A stretch of DNA of 64,000 nucleotides from CALFVT01 sp039989855. GTDB taxonomy: Bacteria > Pseudomonadota > Alphaproteobacteria > Caulobacterales > Maricaulaceae. Below the pieces are notes generated by a model, which saw only the letters and a list, made by a program, of their open reading frames with translations, searched no databases and was not told where the DNA came from. The stretch spans positions 124,001 through 188,000 of the forward strand of contig JBDXGZ010000026.1 in NCBI GenBank assembly GCA_039989855.1, given 5' to 3'. Positions 1 to 8,698 of the stretch are shown here, in pieces. The translations under genes were made by a program, and so were the position numbers. Positions within the stretch are counted from its first letter, which is position 1, and every line of letters starts with the position of its first letter.

Positions 1-1060
1 ACCCCGTCGCCAAGTTTGCTTGCAATAGCGAGTTAAAGCCGTAATGACCGAGCCAACGTGTGTCGGCGGCGAACATGTCGCGCAGGTCGGGCATGCCGTA
101 TTTTAGCATGGCGAGGCGGTCGACGCCCATGCCGAAGGCGAAGCCTTGATATTCTTCGGGGTCGAGGCCGCAATTACGCAGCACATTCGGATGCACCATG
201 CCAGAGCCGAGGATTTCCATCCACTTGTCGCCCTTACCGATACGGATTTCAGAACCGACCCGCTCATAGCGCACATCCATTTCAGCACTTGGTTCCGTGA
301 ACGGGAAATGGTGCGGACGGAACTGGACATCGACATCCGTTTCAAAAAAGGCCGAGATGAAATCCATCAGCACCCCTTTGAGGTGGCCCATATGGATGTT
401 TTTATCAATCACCAAGCCTTCGACCTGATGGAACATCGGCGTATGGGTTTGGTCGCTATCGCAGCGGTAGGTGCGCCCCGGCGCAATGATACGGATGGGC
501 GGCTTTTGGCTCATCATGGTCCGCACTTGAACGGGAGAGGTATGCGTACGCAGCACTTTCTTCTCACCCTCAGCGTCGGGCGTCATGAAAAATGTATCGT
601 GCATATCACGCGCCGGATGACCCGGCGGGAAGTTCAGCGCGGTGAAATTATTAAAGTCCGTTTCAATATCTGGCCCTTCGGCGACAGAAAAACCCATGTC
701 GGAAAAGATCACGGCCATTTCTTCCATCACTTGCCGCACAGGGTGGAGCGTCCCTTGAGCTTGGCTCACTGGTAGAGACATATCCATCGTCTCGCTCGCG
801 AGCGCAGCATCAAGCGCGTCATTCTCGAGCGTCTCTTTACGCGTATCAATTAGCGCGGCGATCTCATTTTTAAGACCGTTGAGCGCAGGACCCATGACCT
901 TTTTTTCTTCAGGGCTCATTTTCCCAAGGCCGCGCATCATCATGGAAATTTCGCCCTTTTTGCCAAGGGCAGCAACGCGAATATCGTCGAGCGTTTTCAG
1001 GTCGCTCGCCGCGTCAATTTCGGCGGCATATTTCTCTTTTGTTGGCGTAATATCGCTCAT
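1..1060 (-). CDS. pheS: Phenylalanine--tRNA ligase alpha subunit, 3' end cut by window edge
   Basis: This is the catalytic subunit of class II phenylalanyl-tRNA synthetase, which charges tRNA-Phe in the cytoplasm as an alpha2-beta2 complex with PheT. The frame runs open from an ATG at 1060 to the window edge, 353 codons without a stop. The N-terminal coiled coil (about residues 1-90) is followed by the class II core. A motif 2 region reading GRTYRCDSDQTHTPMFHQVE and a motif 3-like GMGVDRLAMLKYGMPDLRDM are both visible. The last visible residues, RWLGHYGF and on, match the usual PheS C-terminus, so only a few residues should be missing. pheT would be expected just beyond the left edge. Certain family assignment. 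Confidence 0.96.
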   Translation of the reverse strand, partial: MSDITPTKEKYAAEIDAASDLKTLDDIRVAALGKKGEISMMMRGLGKMSPEEKKVMGPALNGLKNEIAALIDTRKETLENDALDAALASETMDMSLPVSQAQGTLHPVRQVMEEMAVIFSDMGFSVAEGPDIETDFNNFTALNFPPGHPARDMHDTFFMTPDAEGEKKVLRTHTSPVQVRTMMSQKPPIRIIAPGRTYRCDSDQTHTPMFHQVEGLVIDKNIHMGHLKGVLMDFISAFFETDVDVQFRPHHFPFTEPSAEMDVRYERVGSEIRIGKGDKWMEILGSGMVHPNVLRNCGLDPEEYQGFAFGMGVDRLAMLKYGMPDLRDMFAADTRWLGHYGFNSLLQANLATG

Positions 1061-1210
1061 GGTCACTCTCTATTAAAGCCTGTGAGCGTCTTTTACGCCG
1101 TTAGGCGAACGGGTCAACAGGCTTGTAGGAATTTGCCTCGCTCAATTGACAAAGATTTTTTTTTTGGTTTAATGAAATTGAGTACATAATTATAAGTGGA
1201 GGGACTTTAA

Positions 1211-2104
1211 ATGCGTATTTTCATATATACATCTATATCTGGACTGCTTTTGACGGCATGTGTGACGGCCGCCCCGCCGCAGCCTAATCTACCTGCACCA
1301 CCTGCTTTTAAGGGAGATGCGGGATGGGACGCAGTTAAAGGTGAGACAAAGTTGCTAAGTTTGACGGGAAATGAGGATGAAGTTTTCATGCGTCAGAAAG
1401 TAAACTTTAGACGGACAGGCGTGCTAGAAAATGATGTCACAACTAAGAGTATTTGGGGTGAAAATGTTTTATTAAAAGCGGGATCTCCTATGTATGCGTC
1501 TAGCTATACCGACCGCTCCAATATAAGTGGTGGTGGCTATGGAATTGCATGGTGTTCTCCGGGAGACGTAGACGTTTCGGGTCTTGAGAATTTCCTTGTA
1601 GGTGGGCGAGCGACAACATGTCTGACATGGAACCGAAAGACAGGAAATATTATACCTGCGAGTGGGTCAGGTGCTGACAGTGCTTTTTATTCAAATTCGA
1701 TGACTGTGACAGCGGCGAACAGTGTGACCTTTCCCAATATTAAAGAGACAGGCCAAAGTTTGGATAGTGATTTTTACTTCACAGGAGAAATTTCGGGCAT
1801 CAATCTTGATAAAAACATTCGCTTTAGAGAGCGGTTTGAAGACAAATCAGGGCGAACAACCATACGGACGACAAAGTATAAGCTCGACGATAATGGTGAG
1901 GCGATCGTCGCAGTTTGGGGCGGTAAGTTAGCCATTAAACCAACAAGTGAAACAAGTTTTACGGTTCGTGAAATTACGCCGTTGCAAGATCATATTATGT
2001 CTCGGGAAGAGCGCGTTGAGAAATTTCGGGAATTGTTAGACGAGGCGATTGAAAAGCGCAAAGAGGCTAATGAAAAGAAGTTGACGGGTGAAAGCGAGAC
2101 ATAA
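1211..2104 (+). CDS. Putative lipoprotein of unknown function
   Basis: The product is 297 residues. It has a short signal sequence and a lipobox (LLTAC, Cys about residue 16), so it is probably a lipoprotein anchored in the outer or inner membrane. A purine-rich ribosome site (GTGGAGGG) lies about 8 bases before the ATG. The mature part is mixed and polar, without a recognisable domain. It ends in a charged helix (about 265-297) rich in Glu, Lys and Arg. It stands alone between pheS, read away from it, and the M3 peptidase gene. I do not recognise a family. Confidence 0.7.
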   Translation: MRIFIYTSISGLLLTACVTAAPPQPNLPAPPAFKGDAGWDAVKGETKLLSLTGNEDEVFMRQKVNFRRTGVLENDVTTKSIWGENVLLKAGSPMYASSYTDRSNISGGGYGIAWCSPGDVDVSGLENFLVGGRATTCLTWNRKTGNIIPASGSGADSAFYSNSMTVTAANSVTFPNIKETGQSLDSDFYFTGEISGINLDKNIRFRERFEDKSGRTTIRTTKYKLDDNGEAIVAVWGGKLAIKPTSETSFTVREITPLQDHIMSREERVEKFRELLDEAIEKRKEANEKKLTGESET

Positions 2105-2191
2105 GCTGAAAACGAAGGCTTTTGTCATATGGCTTTTCAAAATCCTTAACTTGGTCTAAGAAATACGCATAAATATAATAGGAACAAATTT

Positions 2192-4411
2192 ATGCGTATG
2201 TCTCATTTGCTTTTATCGGGCGTTGCTGCTCTTGCCTTGGTCGCTTGTACGGGCAGCGATAACTCTAAAACCGTAACCAAAGACACCGTTACGGACAAAG
2301 CCGCCTCAACGATTAGTGAGAACTTTTCGCTCGCCACGCCGGATGGATTTGAGACGTGGCCAGATAATCCGCTTTTGGCCGACTATAGTGGGGCCTACGG
2401 TGGTGTTCCCGCTTTTGACGTGATGAGCCTTGATGATCTGAAGCCCGCGATTGAATGGGGTATGGCGAAAAACTTGGCTGAGATTGACCTGATTGCCAAT
2501 AATCCTGACGCACCGAGTTTTGCCAATGTGATCTTACCGCTTGAAAAAGCAGGTGACGAATTGGGACGCGTATTCTCTTATTGGGGTATTTGGAGCGCCA
2601 ATCTCTCCTCCCCTGAATTTCGCGGTATACAGCGCGAAATGTCACCAAAACTCTCTGAGTTTAATTCAAAGATCACACAAAACGATAAACTCTTTCAGCG
2701 CGTGAAGGCGGTCTATGATAGCCCGAAAAAAGCGACCATGCGCCCTGACCAACAGCGGCTTATCCAAATTACTTATGACGGATTTGCCCGAAACGGCGCG
2801 ACATTAAACGCCGAGGATAAAGCCCGTTACGCGGCGATTAATAAGCGCCTTTCAGCTTTGCACACACAATTTGGCAATAATGTCCTCAATGATGAGGAAG
2901 GCTACGTCACATTTTTGAATAAAGATCAACTGTCTGGCCTTTCAGATGGCTTCATCAAAGCGATGGCGAAAGCGGCCGAAGACCGCGAAAAGCCCGGGCA
3001 ATATGCAATTACCAATACGCGCTCATCCATGTCGCCTTTCTTGACCTATTCGAAGGAGCGTGACCTGCGCGAAGTGGTTTGGAATAATTATTACTCGCGC
3101 GGTGATAATGGCGGCGAACATGATAATAATGCGGTGATTTCCGAAATCGTCAAACTCCGCGATGAACGTGTGGGGCTTTTGGGATATGATAATTACGCCC
3201 AGTGGCGACTTGAAAACCGTATGGCGGGAACCCCTGAACAAGCGCTTGAGCTGATGGAAGCCGTTTGGCCTGCCGCGATTGCGCGCGTCGAAGAAGAAGT
3301 AGCGGATATGCAAGCTATTGCTGACGCAGAAGGGGCGGATATCAAAATCGCGCCGTGGGATTACCGCTTCTATGCGGAGAAAGTCCGTAAGGCGAAATAT
3401 GACCTCGATAGTGACGAGGTGAAACAATATCTCCAACTGGATAAATTGACAGAGGCGATGTTCTATGTGGCGGGTGAGCTGTTTAACTTCACATTCACGC
3501 CGGTTCCTGATGGGTCTGTGCCGGTCTTCCATGAAGACGTCACCGTCTATGAAGTCACGGATAAATCAAGCGGCGATCATGTGGGCCTTTGGTATCTTGA
3601 TCCATTTGCGCGCCCCGGTAAACGGTCGGGCGCATGGGCGACAAGTTACCGTGCCCATACGACCTATGATGGTCAAACCCGTCCGCTTTCCAGTAATAAC
3701 TCGAACTTCATCAAGCCTGCGCCGGGTGAAGCGGTGTTAGTGTCATGGGATGATGCGACGACCTTCTTCCATGAATTTGGCCATGCGCTGCATACGCTCG
3801 CGTCCAATGTCACCTATCCGACCCTCAACGGCGGTGTGCGCGATTATACAGAGTTCCAAAGCCAGCTCCTAGAGCGGTGGCTCTCGACCGATGCGGTGGT
3901 GGATAAATATCTTCGACACGCGGAAACAGGCGAGCCGATGCCAGATGAGCTTCGGGCTAAGATTAAAAATGCCGCGACCTTTAACCAAGGTTTCTCGACA
4001 ACGGAATATCTCGCTTCGGCTCTCGTGGATATGCGCTACCATACCACGGAAGACACGGACGCAATTGATCCCGATAAATTTGAGCGTGAAACGCTGGCGA
4101 GTCTCGGTATGCCCGATACGATTGTCATGCGTCACCGCAGTCCGCATTTTGGACATATCTTCTCGGGCGAAGGCTATAGCGCAGGATATTACGGCTACAT
4201 GTGGGCGGATGTTCTAACGTCGGATGCGTCTGAAGCGTTTAAAGAAGCTCCCGGCGGATTTTACGATCCTGCTGTTGCGGCTAAACTCGTGGAGCATTTA
4301 TTCGCGCCGCGTAACGCCGTTGACCCTGCTGACGCTTACCGCGCCTTCCGAGGTCGTGACGCCAAAATCGGGGCGTTAATGCGCGACCGCGGTTTCCCAG
4401 TTCCTGAGTAA
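2192..4411 (+). CDS. M3 family metallopeptidase (Dcp-like) made as a lipoprotein
   Basis: A 739-residue zinc peptidase of the M3 thimet-oligopeptidase/peptidyl-dipeptidase family, which cuts short peptides. The zinc motif HEFGH lies at residues 527-531 inside TTFFHEFGHALH, and the downstream family helix with YTEFQSQLLERW is present. The N-terminus has a signal peptide with the lipobox LALVACTGS, so the enzyme should be exported and lipid-anchored, whereas enterobacterial Dcp is not a lipoprotein. The stop codon overlaps the start of the L,D-transpeptidase gene (TAATG), which suggests translational coupling and a shared envelope role. The family is certain; the dipeptidyl-carboxypeptidase specificity is inferred. 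Confidence 0.92.
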   Translation: MRMSHLLLSGVAALALVACTGSDNSKTVTKDTVTDKAASTISENFSLATPDGFETWPDNPLLADYSGAYGGVPAFDVMSLDDLKPAIEWGMAKNLAEIDLIANNPDAPSFANVILPLEKAGDELGRVFSYWGIWSANLSSPEFRGIQREMSPKLSEFNSKITQNDKLFQRVKAVYDSPKKATMRPDQQRLIQITYDGFARNGATLNAEDKARYAAINKRLSALHTQFGNNVLNDEEGYVTFLNKDQLSGLSDGFIKAMAKAAEDREKPGQYAITNTRSSMSPFLTYSKERDLREVVWNNYYSRGDNGGEHDNNAVISEIVKLRDERVGLLGYDNYAQWRLENRMAGTPEQALELMEAVWPAAIARVEEEVADMQAIADAEGADIKIAPWDYRFYAEKVRKAKYDLDSDEVKQYLQLDKLTEAMFYVAGELFNFTFTPVPDGSVPVFHEDVTVYEVTDKSSGDHVGLWYLDPFARPGKRSGAWATSYRAHTTYDGQTRPLSSNNSNFIKPAPGEAVLVSWDDATTFFHEFGHALHTLASNVTYPTLNGGVRDYTEFQSQLLERWLSTDAVVDKYLRHAETGEPMPDELRAKIKNAATFNQGFSTTEYLASALVDMRYHTTEDTDAIDPDKFERETLASLGMPDTIVMRHRSPHFGHIFSGEGYSAGYYGYMWADVLTSDASEAFKEAPGGFYDPAVAAKLVEHLFAPRNAVDPADAYRAFRGRDAKIGALMRDRGFPVPE

Positions 4412-5133
4412 TGGTTCGCGCGTGGTTCATTATATGTATGAGCCTGTGCTTTATGACCTTGAGCGCCTGCCAAGTTGAGGCAGGTGCGACAGATTTGACT
4501 GAGACGCTTAAGTCGAGCTCCATTTCATTATCAAACGGGCAAGCCTATCAAGGTGAACCCATATTCTTTCGAATTATAAAGCGTTCGGATGACTTAAAAG
4601 GGTTCGGGCGTCTTGAAGCCCATGTTGAGGATGAAACGGGACTATTCCAATTTTATAAAGCGTGGGATATTTGCACCTATTCTGGCGACCTTGGGCCTAA
4701 ATTAAAAGAAGGGGACGGCCAGTCTCCCGAAGGCTTTTATTTTGTCAAACGCTCGAGCCTTAATCCTCATTCAAGCTATCATCTTAGCTTCAATCTCGGA
4801 TTTCCAAATGCTTATGACCGTGCCCATGGGCGTACGGGGAGCTTCCTTATGGTTCACGGCGATTGCGCCTCGATTGGCTGCTACGCTATGACGGATGATA
4901 GCATTGAAGAGATTTATACGCTGCTTGAGCAGGCCTTGGATGGCGGACAAGGTTTCGTGCGGGTGCATATCTTTCCGTTTGAAATGACAGATGAAAATTT
5001 GTCGAATTACACTGATCATCAATATTTTGAATTTTGGCAAAACCTGAAAGACGGTTGGGATTGGTTTGAACTCAATAAAAGACCACCGAACGTTCAAATT
5101 GTCGAAAAAACCTATTCTTTCAACCATGACTAA
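4411..5133 (+). CDS. YafK-type L,D-transpeptidase family lipoprotein
   Basis: A 240-residue YkuD-fold protein. The catalytic signature reads HGDCASIGCYAMTD, with His149 and nucleophile Cys157. The residues after the Cys (YAMTDDSIEEIY) match the YafK branch. Such enzymes rework peptidoglycan cross-links or cut the link to anchored lipoproteins. A lipobox near residue 20 (LSACQ) predicts a periplasmic lipid-anchored enzyme. The start overlaps the stop of the M3 peptidase gene by one base, so the two are probably one transcript handling cell-wall peptides. The 5134-5262 gap holds a GANTC site (GAATC near 5172) but no clear terminator. Confidence 0.85.
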   Translation: MVRAWFIICMSLCFMTLSACQVEAGATDLTETLKSSSISLSNGQAYQGEPIFFRIIKRSDDLKGFGRLEAHVEDETGLFQFYKAWDICTYSGDLGPKLKEGDGQSPEGFYFVKRSSLNPHSSYHLSFNLGFPNAYDRAHGRTGSFLMVHGDCASIGCYAMTDDSIEEIYTLLEQALDGGQGFVRVHIFPFEMTDENLSNYTDHQYFEFWQNLKDGWDWFELNKRPPNVQIVEKTYSFNHD

Positions 5134-5262
5134 TAAAATTTACATCTTTAAGGTGTTTTTGTTTAAATCGCGAATCTGTTACCAATTTATTAGGTGTTTT
5201 TTTGTCTAAACCTTGGTTTAAGATTGTGATACGATTCGATTTTTAACCAGTAGGGTTCTTGA

Positions 5263-6279
5263 ATGTCTCCAGATAATGTTAAGCTTACAGCACGCGCTTG
5301 GTTCGACCGTTTAGCGCCTTACCGTAAGGCCAGTAATGGGCGTGGCGTTTTTGAATTTGCTTTGACGTTTGGACTTTATGCTTTGCTTAACGCGGCGCTT
5401 TATGTGGCTGTTTTGACGGGGCATTATTGGGCCTTGATTGGGACCCCTATAGGAGCCTTCTTGATCGTAAGGCTTTTCATCATTCAACATGATTGCGGGC
5501 ACAATTCTTTTCTTTCGACGAAAAAACTAAACGATATGTTGGGGCGCGTTTTGGGTGTCCTGACCTTTACACCTTATGATATGTGGCGTCGTGATCACGC
5601 ATTGCACCACTCTTTCTCGGGTAACCTCGAATTACGCGGTGTTGGCGGTGATATTAAGACACTAACTGTGGAAGAGTACCGCGCTTTGACACCGTTCAAG
5701 CGGTTTGGCTATCGTCTCTACCGTAGTCCGATTACGCTTTTTGCTCTTGCGCCTGCCTATCTTTATTTACTTCAGCAACGAATTCCCTTTGGACAGTGGA
5801 CAAAGAAAATGCCGTGGCTGAGCACGATGGGCACGAATATCGGCATGTTAGTTCTCTACGGCGCTATTATCGCACTTGTGGGCTGGAAGGCCTTTTTGAT
5901 CGTGCAAATTCCAATCGTTTGTTTGGGGGGCTCTATTGGTATTTGGCTGTTTTATGTTCAACATCAATTTGATGAAACCCATTGGTCACGTAAACCCGAA
6001 TGGACCCGCGAGCATGCGGCACTTTACGGGAGCTCTTATTATGTCCTGCCGAAGCCGCTGATGTGGCTTACAGGGAATATCGGTATTCATCATGTGCATC
6101 ATCTGTCAGCGCGTGTACCGTTTTATAATTTACATAAGACGCTGAAGGCCTTTCCAGAGCTCAACAATATGAACCGCCTGAGCTTGAAAGATAGTTTTGC
6201 TTGCACACGCCTCGCCCTTTGGGACGAAGCGAAGGGTAAGCTTTTATCCTTCCGTGAGGCCCGCGCGCAATTGGCGTAG
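5263..6279 (+). CDS. Membrane fatty acid desaturase
   Basis: A 338-residue integral-membrane di-iron desaturase. All three histidine boxes are present: HDCGH (76-80), HALHH (112-116) and HHVHH (276-280). Between them lie hydrophobic segments at roughly residues 30-65, 165-180 and 195-230. The box spacing fits the acyl-lipid desaturase (DesA / delta-12-like) group, which introduces double bonds into membrane fatty acids using reduced ferredoxin or a similar donor. The regiospecificity cannot be read from the sequence. The gene is monocistronic, with a modest ribosome site (AGGGTT) before the ATG. Confidence 0.9.
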   Translation: MSPDNVKLTARAWFDRLAPYRKASNGRGVFEFALTFGLYALLNAALYVAVLTGHYWALIGTPIGAFLIVRLFIIQHDCGHNSFLSTKKLNDMLGRVLGVLTFTPYDMWRRDHALHHSFSGNLELRGVGGDIKTLTVEEYRALTPFKRFGYRLYRSPITLFALAPAYLYLLQQRIPFGQWTKKMPWLSTMGTNIGMLVLYGAIIALVGWKAFLIVQIPIVCLGGSIGIWLFYVQHQFDETHWSRKPEWTREHAALYGSSYYVLPKPLMWLTGNIGIHHVHHLSARVPFYNLHKTLKAFPELNNMNRLSLKDSFACTRLALWDEAKGKLLSFREARAQLA

Positions 6280-6315
6280 TCTTATTTAACTTCCGGTCTT
6301 GAACCATTCTTATGC

Positions 6316-6346
6316 AAAAAAAAACCGCCTCAAGAGAGACGGCTTA
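6316..6346 (-). terminator. Rho-independent terminator of rpsU
   Basis: On the minus strand CCGTCTC (6342-6336) and GAGGCGG (6331-6325) pair around a TCTT loop with one G-T wobble. Nine T residues (6324-6316) follow. It sits 23 bases past the rpsU stop. Confidence 0.85.
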
Positions 6347-6368
6347 TCGGACTAAAAAGTTAAAGCGC

Positions 6369-6605
6369 TTAAGTGCGCGGCTTTCGCTTTTTGCTTGGGA
6401 TTAATCCCTCGATTTGAGCACGCTTACGAGCGAGCTTACGCGCACGACGAACAGCTTCAGCTTGTTCACGGACGCGTTTTTCAGATGGCTTTTCATAGTG
6501 TTTGCGGGCCTTCATCTCGCGCAGGATACCTTCGTTTTGAAGCTTCTTTTTGAGAGCGCGTAATGCCTGATCGACATTGTTCTGGCGTACGTAAATTTCT
6601 ACCAT
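6369..6605 (-). CDS. rpsU: 30S ribosomal protein S21
   Basis: A 78-residue very basic protein with the typical S21 start (MVEIYVRQNNVDQALRALK) and an Arg/Lys-rich helical tail. S21 joins the 30S subunit near the anti-Shine-Dalgarno region and helps initiation. The length agrees with alphaproteobacterial S21, which is slightly longer than the E. coli protein. It is divergent from the hydrolase gene at 6799 and ends at a strong terminator. Confidence 0.97.
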   Translation of the reverse strand: MVEIYVRQNNVDQALRALKKKLQNEGILREMKARKHYEKPSEKRVREQAEAVRRARKLARKRAQIEGLIPSKKRKPRT

Positions 6606-6653
6606 GTTTAAAACCGTTATCTTTCTAAAGTCCGTTATGCTTAAACGTCAAAA

Positions 6654-6673
6654 GCCTCGCTCACATGCGAGGC
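6654..6673 (-). promoter_or_regulatory. Stem-loop in the rpsU upstream region
   Basis: A perfect 7-bp inverted repeat (GCCTCGC / GCGAGGC) around a six-base loop, followed on the minus strand by TTTT. It lies 49-68 bases upstream of the rpsU start codon, so it may be an attenuator or a weak terminator in the rpsU leader. The T run is short, so a role is only inferred. Confidence 0.4.
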
Positions 6674-6798
6674 CTGCTCAGTTGTTGCGCGGCTTGTAGC
6701 GACTCTTTATCGGGCCGTAAAGCCATGAATGGCATAAAATCATCATTATATACCCGAAATAACGTGATTTTGATCGTATAACTTGCCAAAAGCGACCT

Positions 6799-7758
6799 AT
6801 GACACTGTTTAATACGCCGCAATACTACCGCCATGACGGCTTGAAACTCGCCTATTATGAGGCAGGTCCGAAAGGCGGCCCGCCGATTCTATTGCTCCAC
6901 GGTTGGCCCGAGCTGGCTTTTTCATGGTCGAACCAAATGCCAGTTTTGGCACAAGCAGGATACCGCGCTATCGCCGTCGACTTGCGCGGGTTCGGCCATA
7001 GCGACGCCCCCCACGGCGCCCCCCATTACGGCATTGCCCAAATCGTCGCTGACCTCGAAGCCCTGTTGGATCATTTACAAATTCCAAAGGCCGTCTTGCT
7101 CGGTCATGATTGGGGCGGCATCATTGTCTGGCACGCGGCGCGTTTTTTATCCAAACGCGTCAGCCACGTCATCAGCCTATCGACCCCGCACGTAAAGTTA
7201 GCCCCGATTGACCCGATAGAGATTTTCCGTAAGCGCTTCGGCGACGATCATTATTTCGTCGACTTTTGCGACCATGTGGGACGCGCCGAAGCTCTGTTTT
7301 CCCGTGACGTCGAGGCCTTTTTTAAACTCATGTTTCGCTCCGCCCCAATAGGTGCAACACTCGCGGCGGAGCATACGCATATCCCGAAAAAATACGCCGA
7401 ATATCTCGCCGCCGGTGCGCCAGACCTGCCCGGTCAATTTATGCTCCTCGAGGCGCGTGATTATTACGTCCGCAGCTATAAGCGCTCGGGCTTTCACGGC
7501 GGGCTTAATCTCTACCGTAACACAAGCCCCAACTGGCGCTTGGGAGAGGGGCTATCTTTACATATCCCCCAACCGAGCTTGATGGTCTCTGCGCGGGAAG
7601 ATTTATTTCTCCCGCCTGAAACCACAGCACACATGGACGAGATTGTCCCCGACCTTGAACGGCATATTATTGAGAATTGCGGCCACTGGATCATGTGGGA
7701 ACAGCCGACACTTTTAAACGACCTCCTCTTGGATTGGCTATCGCGCCGCGTGGGGTAA
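6799..7758 (+). CDS. Alpha/beta hydrolase, epoxide hydrolase-like
   Basis: A 319-residue alpha/beta-fold hydrolase with no signal peptide. The oxyanion motif HGWPE (34-38), the nucleophile elbow GHDWGG (Asp104) and the catalytic histidine in NCGHW (His296) are visible. An aspartate nucleophile with HGWPE is the pattern of soluble epoxide hydrolases; haloalkane dehalogenases share the Asp but usually have different residues around the oxyanion hole. A cap domain is expected between about 135 and 240. The substrate is unknown. The gene stands alone, divergent from rpsU. Confidence 0.88.
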   Translation: MTLFNTPQYYRHDGLKLAYYEAGPKGGPPILLLHGWPELAFSWSNQMPVLAQAGYRAIAVDLRGFGHSDAPHGAPHYGIAQIVADLEALLDHLQIPKAVLLGHDWGGIIVWHAARFLSKRVSHVISLSTPHVKLAPIDPIEIFRKRFGDDHYFVDFCDHVGRAEALFSRDVEAFFKLMFRSAPIGATLAAEHTHIPKKYAEYLAAGAPDLPGQFMLLEARDYYVRSYKRSGFHGGLNLYRNTSPNWRLGEGLSLHIPQPSLMVSAREDLFLPPETTAHMDEIVPDLERHIIENCGHWIMWEQPTLLNDLLLDWLSRRVG

Positions 7759-8323
7759 GTGACATTCAGGCACGCGAAAATATCTCACGGTTTTAAAGCC
7801 ATAAGGTGGACAGTCTGCGAAGGTCTCCATTACGATGGCTACCGATTATCTATGTGTTTTACGCAATGGATATCAGACGCACTTTGAGCCTGACCTTTCC
7901 GCAATACGGAAAGTCCTTCGCAACAGTTGGCTTTTTCAAAGGCCCTAGACAACGATCTGGTCTAGGTCATCACAGCTTTCACCTTATCCTTGGTTTTTCT
8001 CCAAGCGATTACAGGGCGTTCGGCTATTCTGGCAGGGGCGTTACTCCCGCTGATTATAGCACCAACCGTCCAACCACAATGAAGTTAACGTGCACATCAC
8101 CGTCCGTGTGATCGGAACGAGATTAAGATAGGGCCTTTTCAACACCCGTGGATATATCTTGGCCTTTTTGTCTCGAAATTTGATTGATAATCAAATTTAA
8201 AAAAGACCAAGATAAAAGCAAAGCGAGGGGGATGATGCAGTGATTATGAAGGCTTAATCATTAAAGCGAGACGCTTCTTGATGATCTTTCTTCACCCGTC
8301 ACCCTCGGGCCTGACCCGAGGGT
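7759..8323. other. Gene-poor stretch with several hairpins
   Basis: No convincing gene is seen in these 565 bases. The only frame of note (7806-8111) has no ribosome site or family likeness. The stretch is rich in inverted repeats. TGCGAAGG at 7816-7823 pairs with CCTTCGCA at 7915-7922. CTTTCCG/CGGAAAG lies at 7895-7913 and CCTAGAC/GTCTAGG at 7944-7966. A long hairpin occupies 8156-8213. It could encode a structured RNA or be the remains of repeats. Confidence 0.5.
8156..8213. repeat. Long near-perfect inverted repeat
   Basis: The inner arms AAATTTGATT (8176-8185) and AATCAAATTT (8189-8198) are perfect 10-bp complements around a 3-base loop. The outer arms ATCTTGGCCTTTTT (8156-8169) and AAAAAAGACCAAGAT (8199-8213) pair with one mismatch. 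A six-base bulge (8170-8175) lies on the 5' side only. The whole folds into about 24 base pairs. It could be a transcript terminator, a small RNA hairpin or a miniature repeat. Confidence 0.65.
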
Positions 8324-8330
8324 CTATCCG
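8297..8330 (-). repeat. Palindromic repeat copy A (REP-like) at the 3' end of the GIY-YIG gene
   Basis: ACCCTCGGG (8301-8309) and CCCGAGGGT (8315-8323) form a perfect 9-bp palindrome around CCTGA, with CGTC on one side and TCTATCC on the other. It supplies the TAG stop codon (8326-8324) of the minus-strand GIY-YIG gene. Related copies lie at 8645-8673 and 8699-8730. Confidence 0.75.
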
Positions 8331-8626
8331 TCAACAATCGCCGCACCTGTTTCTGGGCACAGCCTATGCAAATGGGGGTTATGCGTTTCAATCAATTCGA
8401 TCTTCCACTGTCGTCGCCAACTCTTCAAATTTTTCTCTCGCTGTATAGCGGATTGCATGGTCTCGTGATGTTCAAACCAAACGAGGCGTTTAACGTCGTA
8501 GCGCGCCGTAAACCCTGATGTGGATTTATGATGCAGCCAATCCCGCTCCGCGAGTTGCGACGTTACGCCAATATAGATCGTGCCGCGAACGCCTGACGTC
8601 ATCATATATACACAAGGTTGAAACAT
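8324..8626 (-). CDS. Small GIY-YIG nuclease domain protein
   Basis: About 100 residues from the ATG at 8626. The reading frame extends upstream to 8659, but those extra codons fall inside a palindromic repeat, so the inner start is preferred. The two strands of the GIY-YIG fold are recognisable as CVYMMTSG and TIYIGVTS. The conserved Arg/Glu region follows (QREKNLKSW). It matches the short YhbQ-like stand-alone group common in alphaproteobacteria. These are single-domain nucleases of uncertain substrate. Repeat copies A and B, inverted with respect to each other, bound the gene, and copy A carries its stop codon. Confidence 0.8.
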   Translation of the reverse strand: MFQPCVYMMTSGVRGTIYIGVTSQLAERDWLHHKSTSGFTARYDVKRLVWFEHHETMQSAIQREKNLKSWRRQWKIELIETHNPHLHRLCPETGAAIVDG

Positions 8627-8644
8627 AGCGCATTGTGGCGGGAT

Positions 8645-8673
8645 GGATCCTAGGGTCAAGCCCTAGGATGACG
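8645..8673 (+). repeat. Palindromic repeat copy B (REP-like) at the 5' side of the GIY-YIG gene
   Basis: ATCCTAGGG (8647-8655) and CCCTAGGAT (8661-8669) pair perfectly around TCAAG, followed by GACG. The core is a variant of copies A and C, with CCTAGGG in place of CCTCGGG. It is inverted with respect to copy A, so the two copies face each other across the nuclease gene. Confidence 0.75.
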
Positions 8674-8698
8674 AAAGGAGGAAGACCCCGCCACACAC

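Noticed and set aside
146..775. Long plus-strand frame opposite pheS
   Set aside because: Antisense to a clearly conserved synthetase gene; its protein has no recognisable features.
7806..8111. Open frame of 101 codons in the hairpin-rich stretch
   Set aside because: No ribosome site, no family likeness and it runs across strong inverted repeats; it looks like chance.
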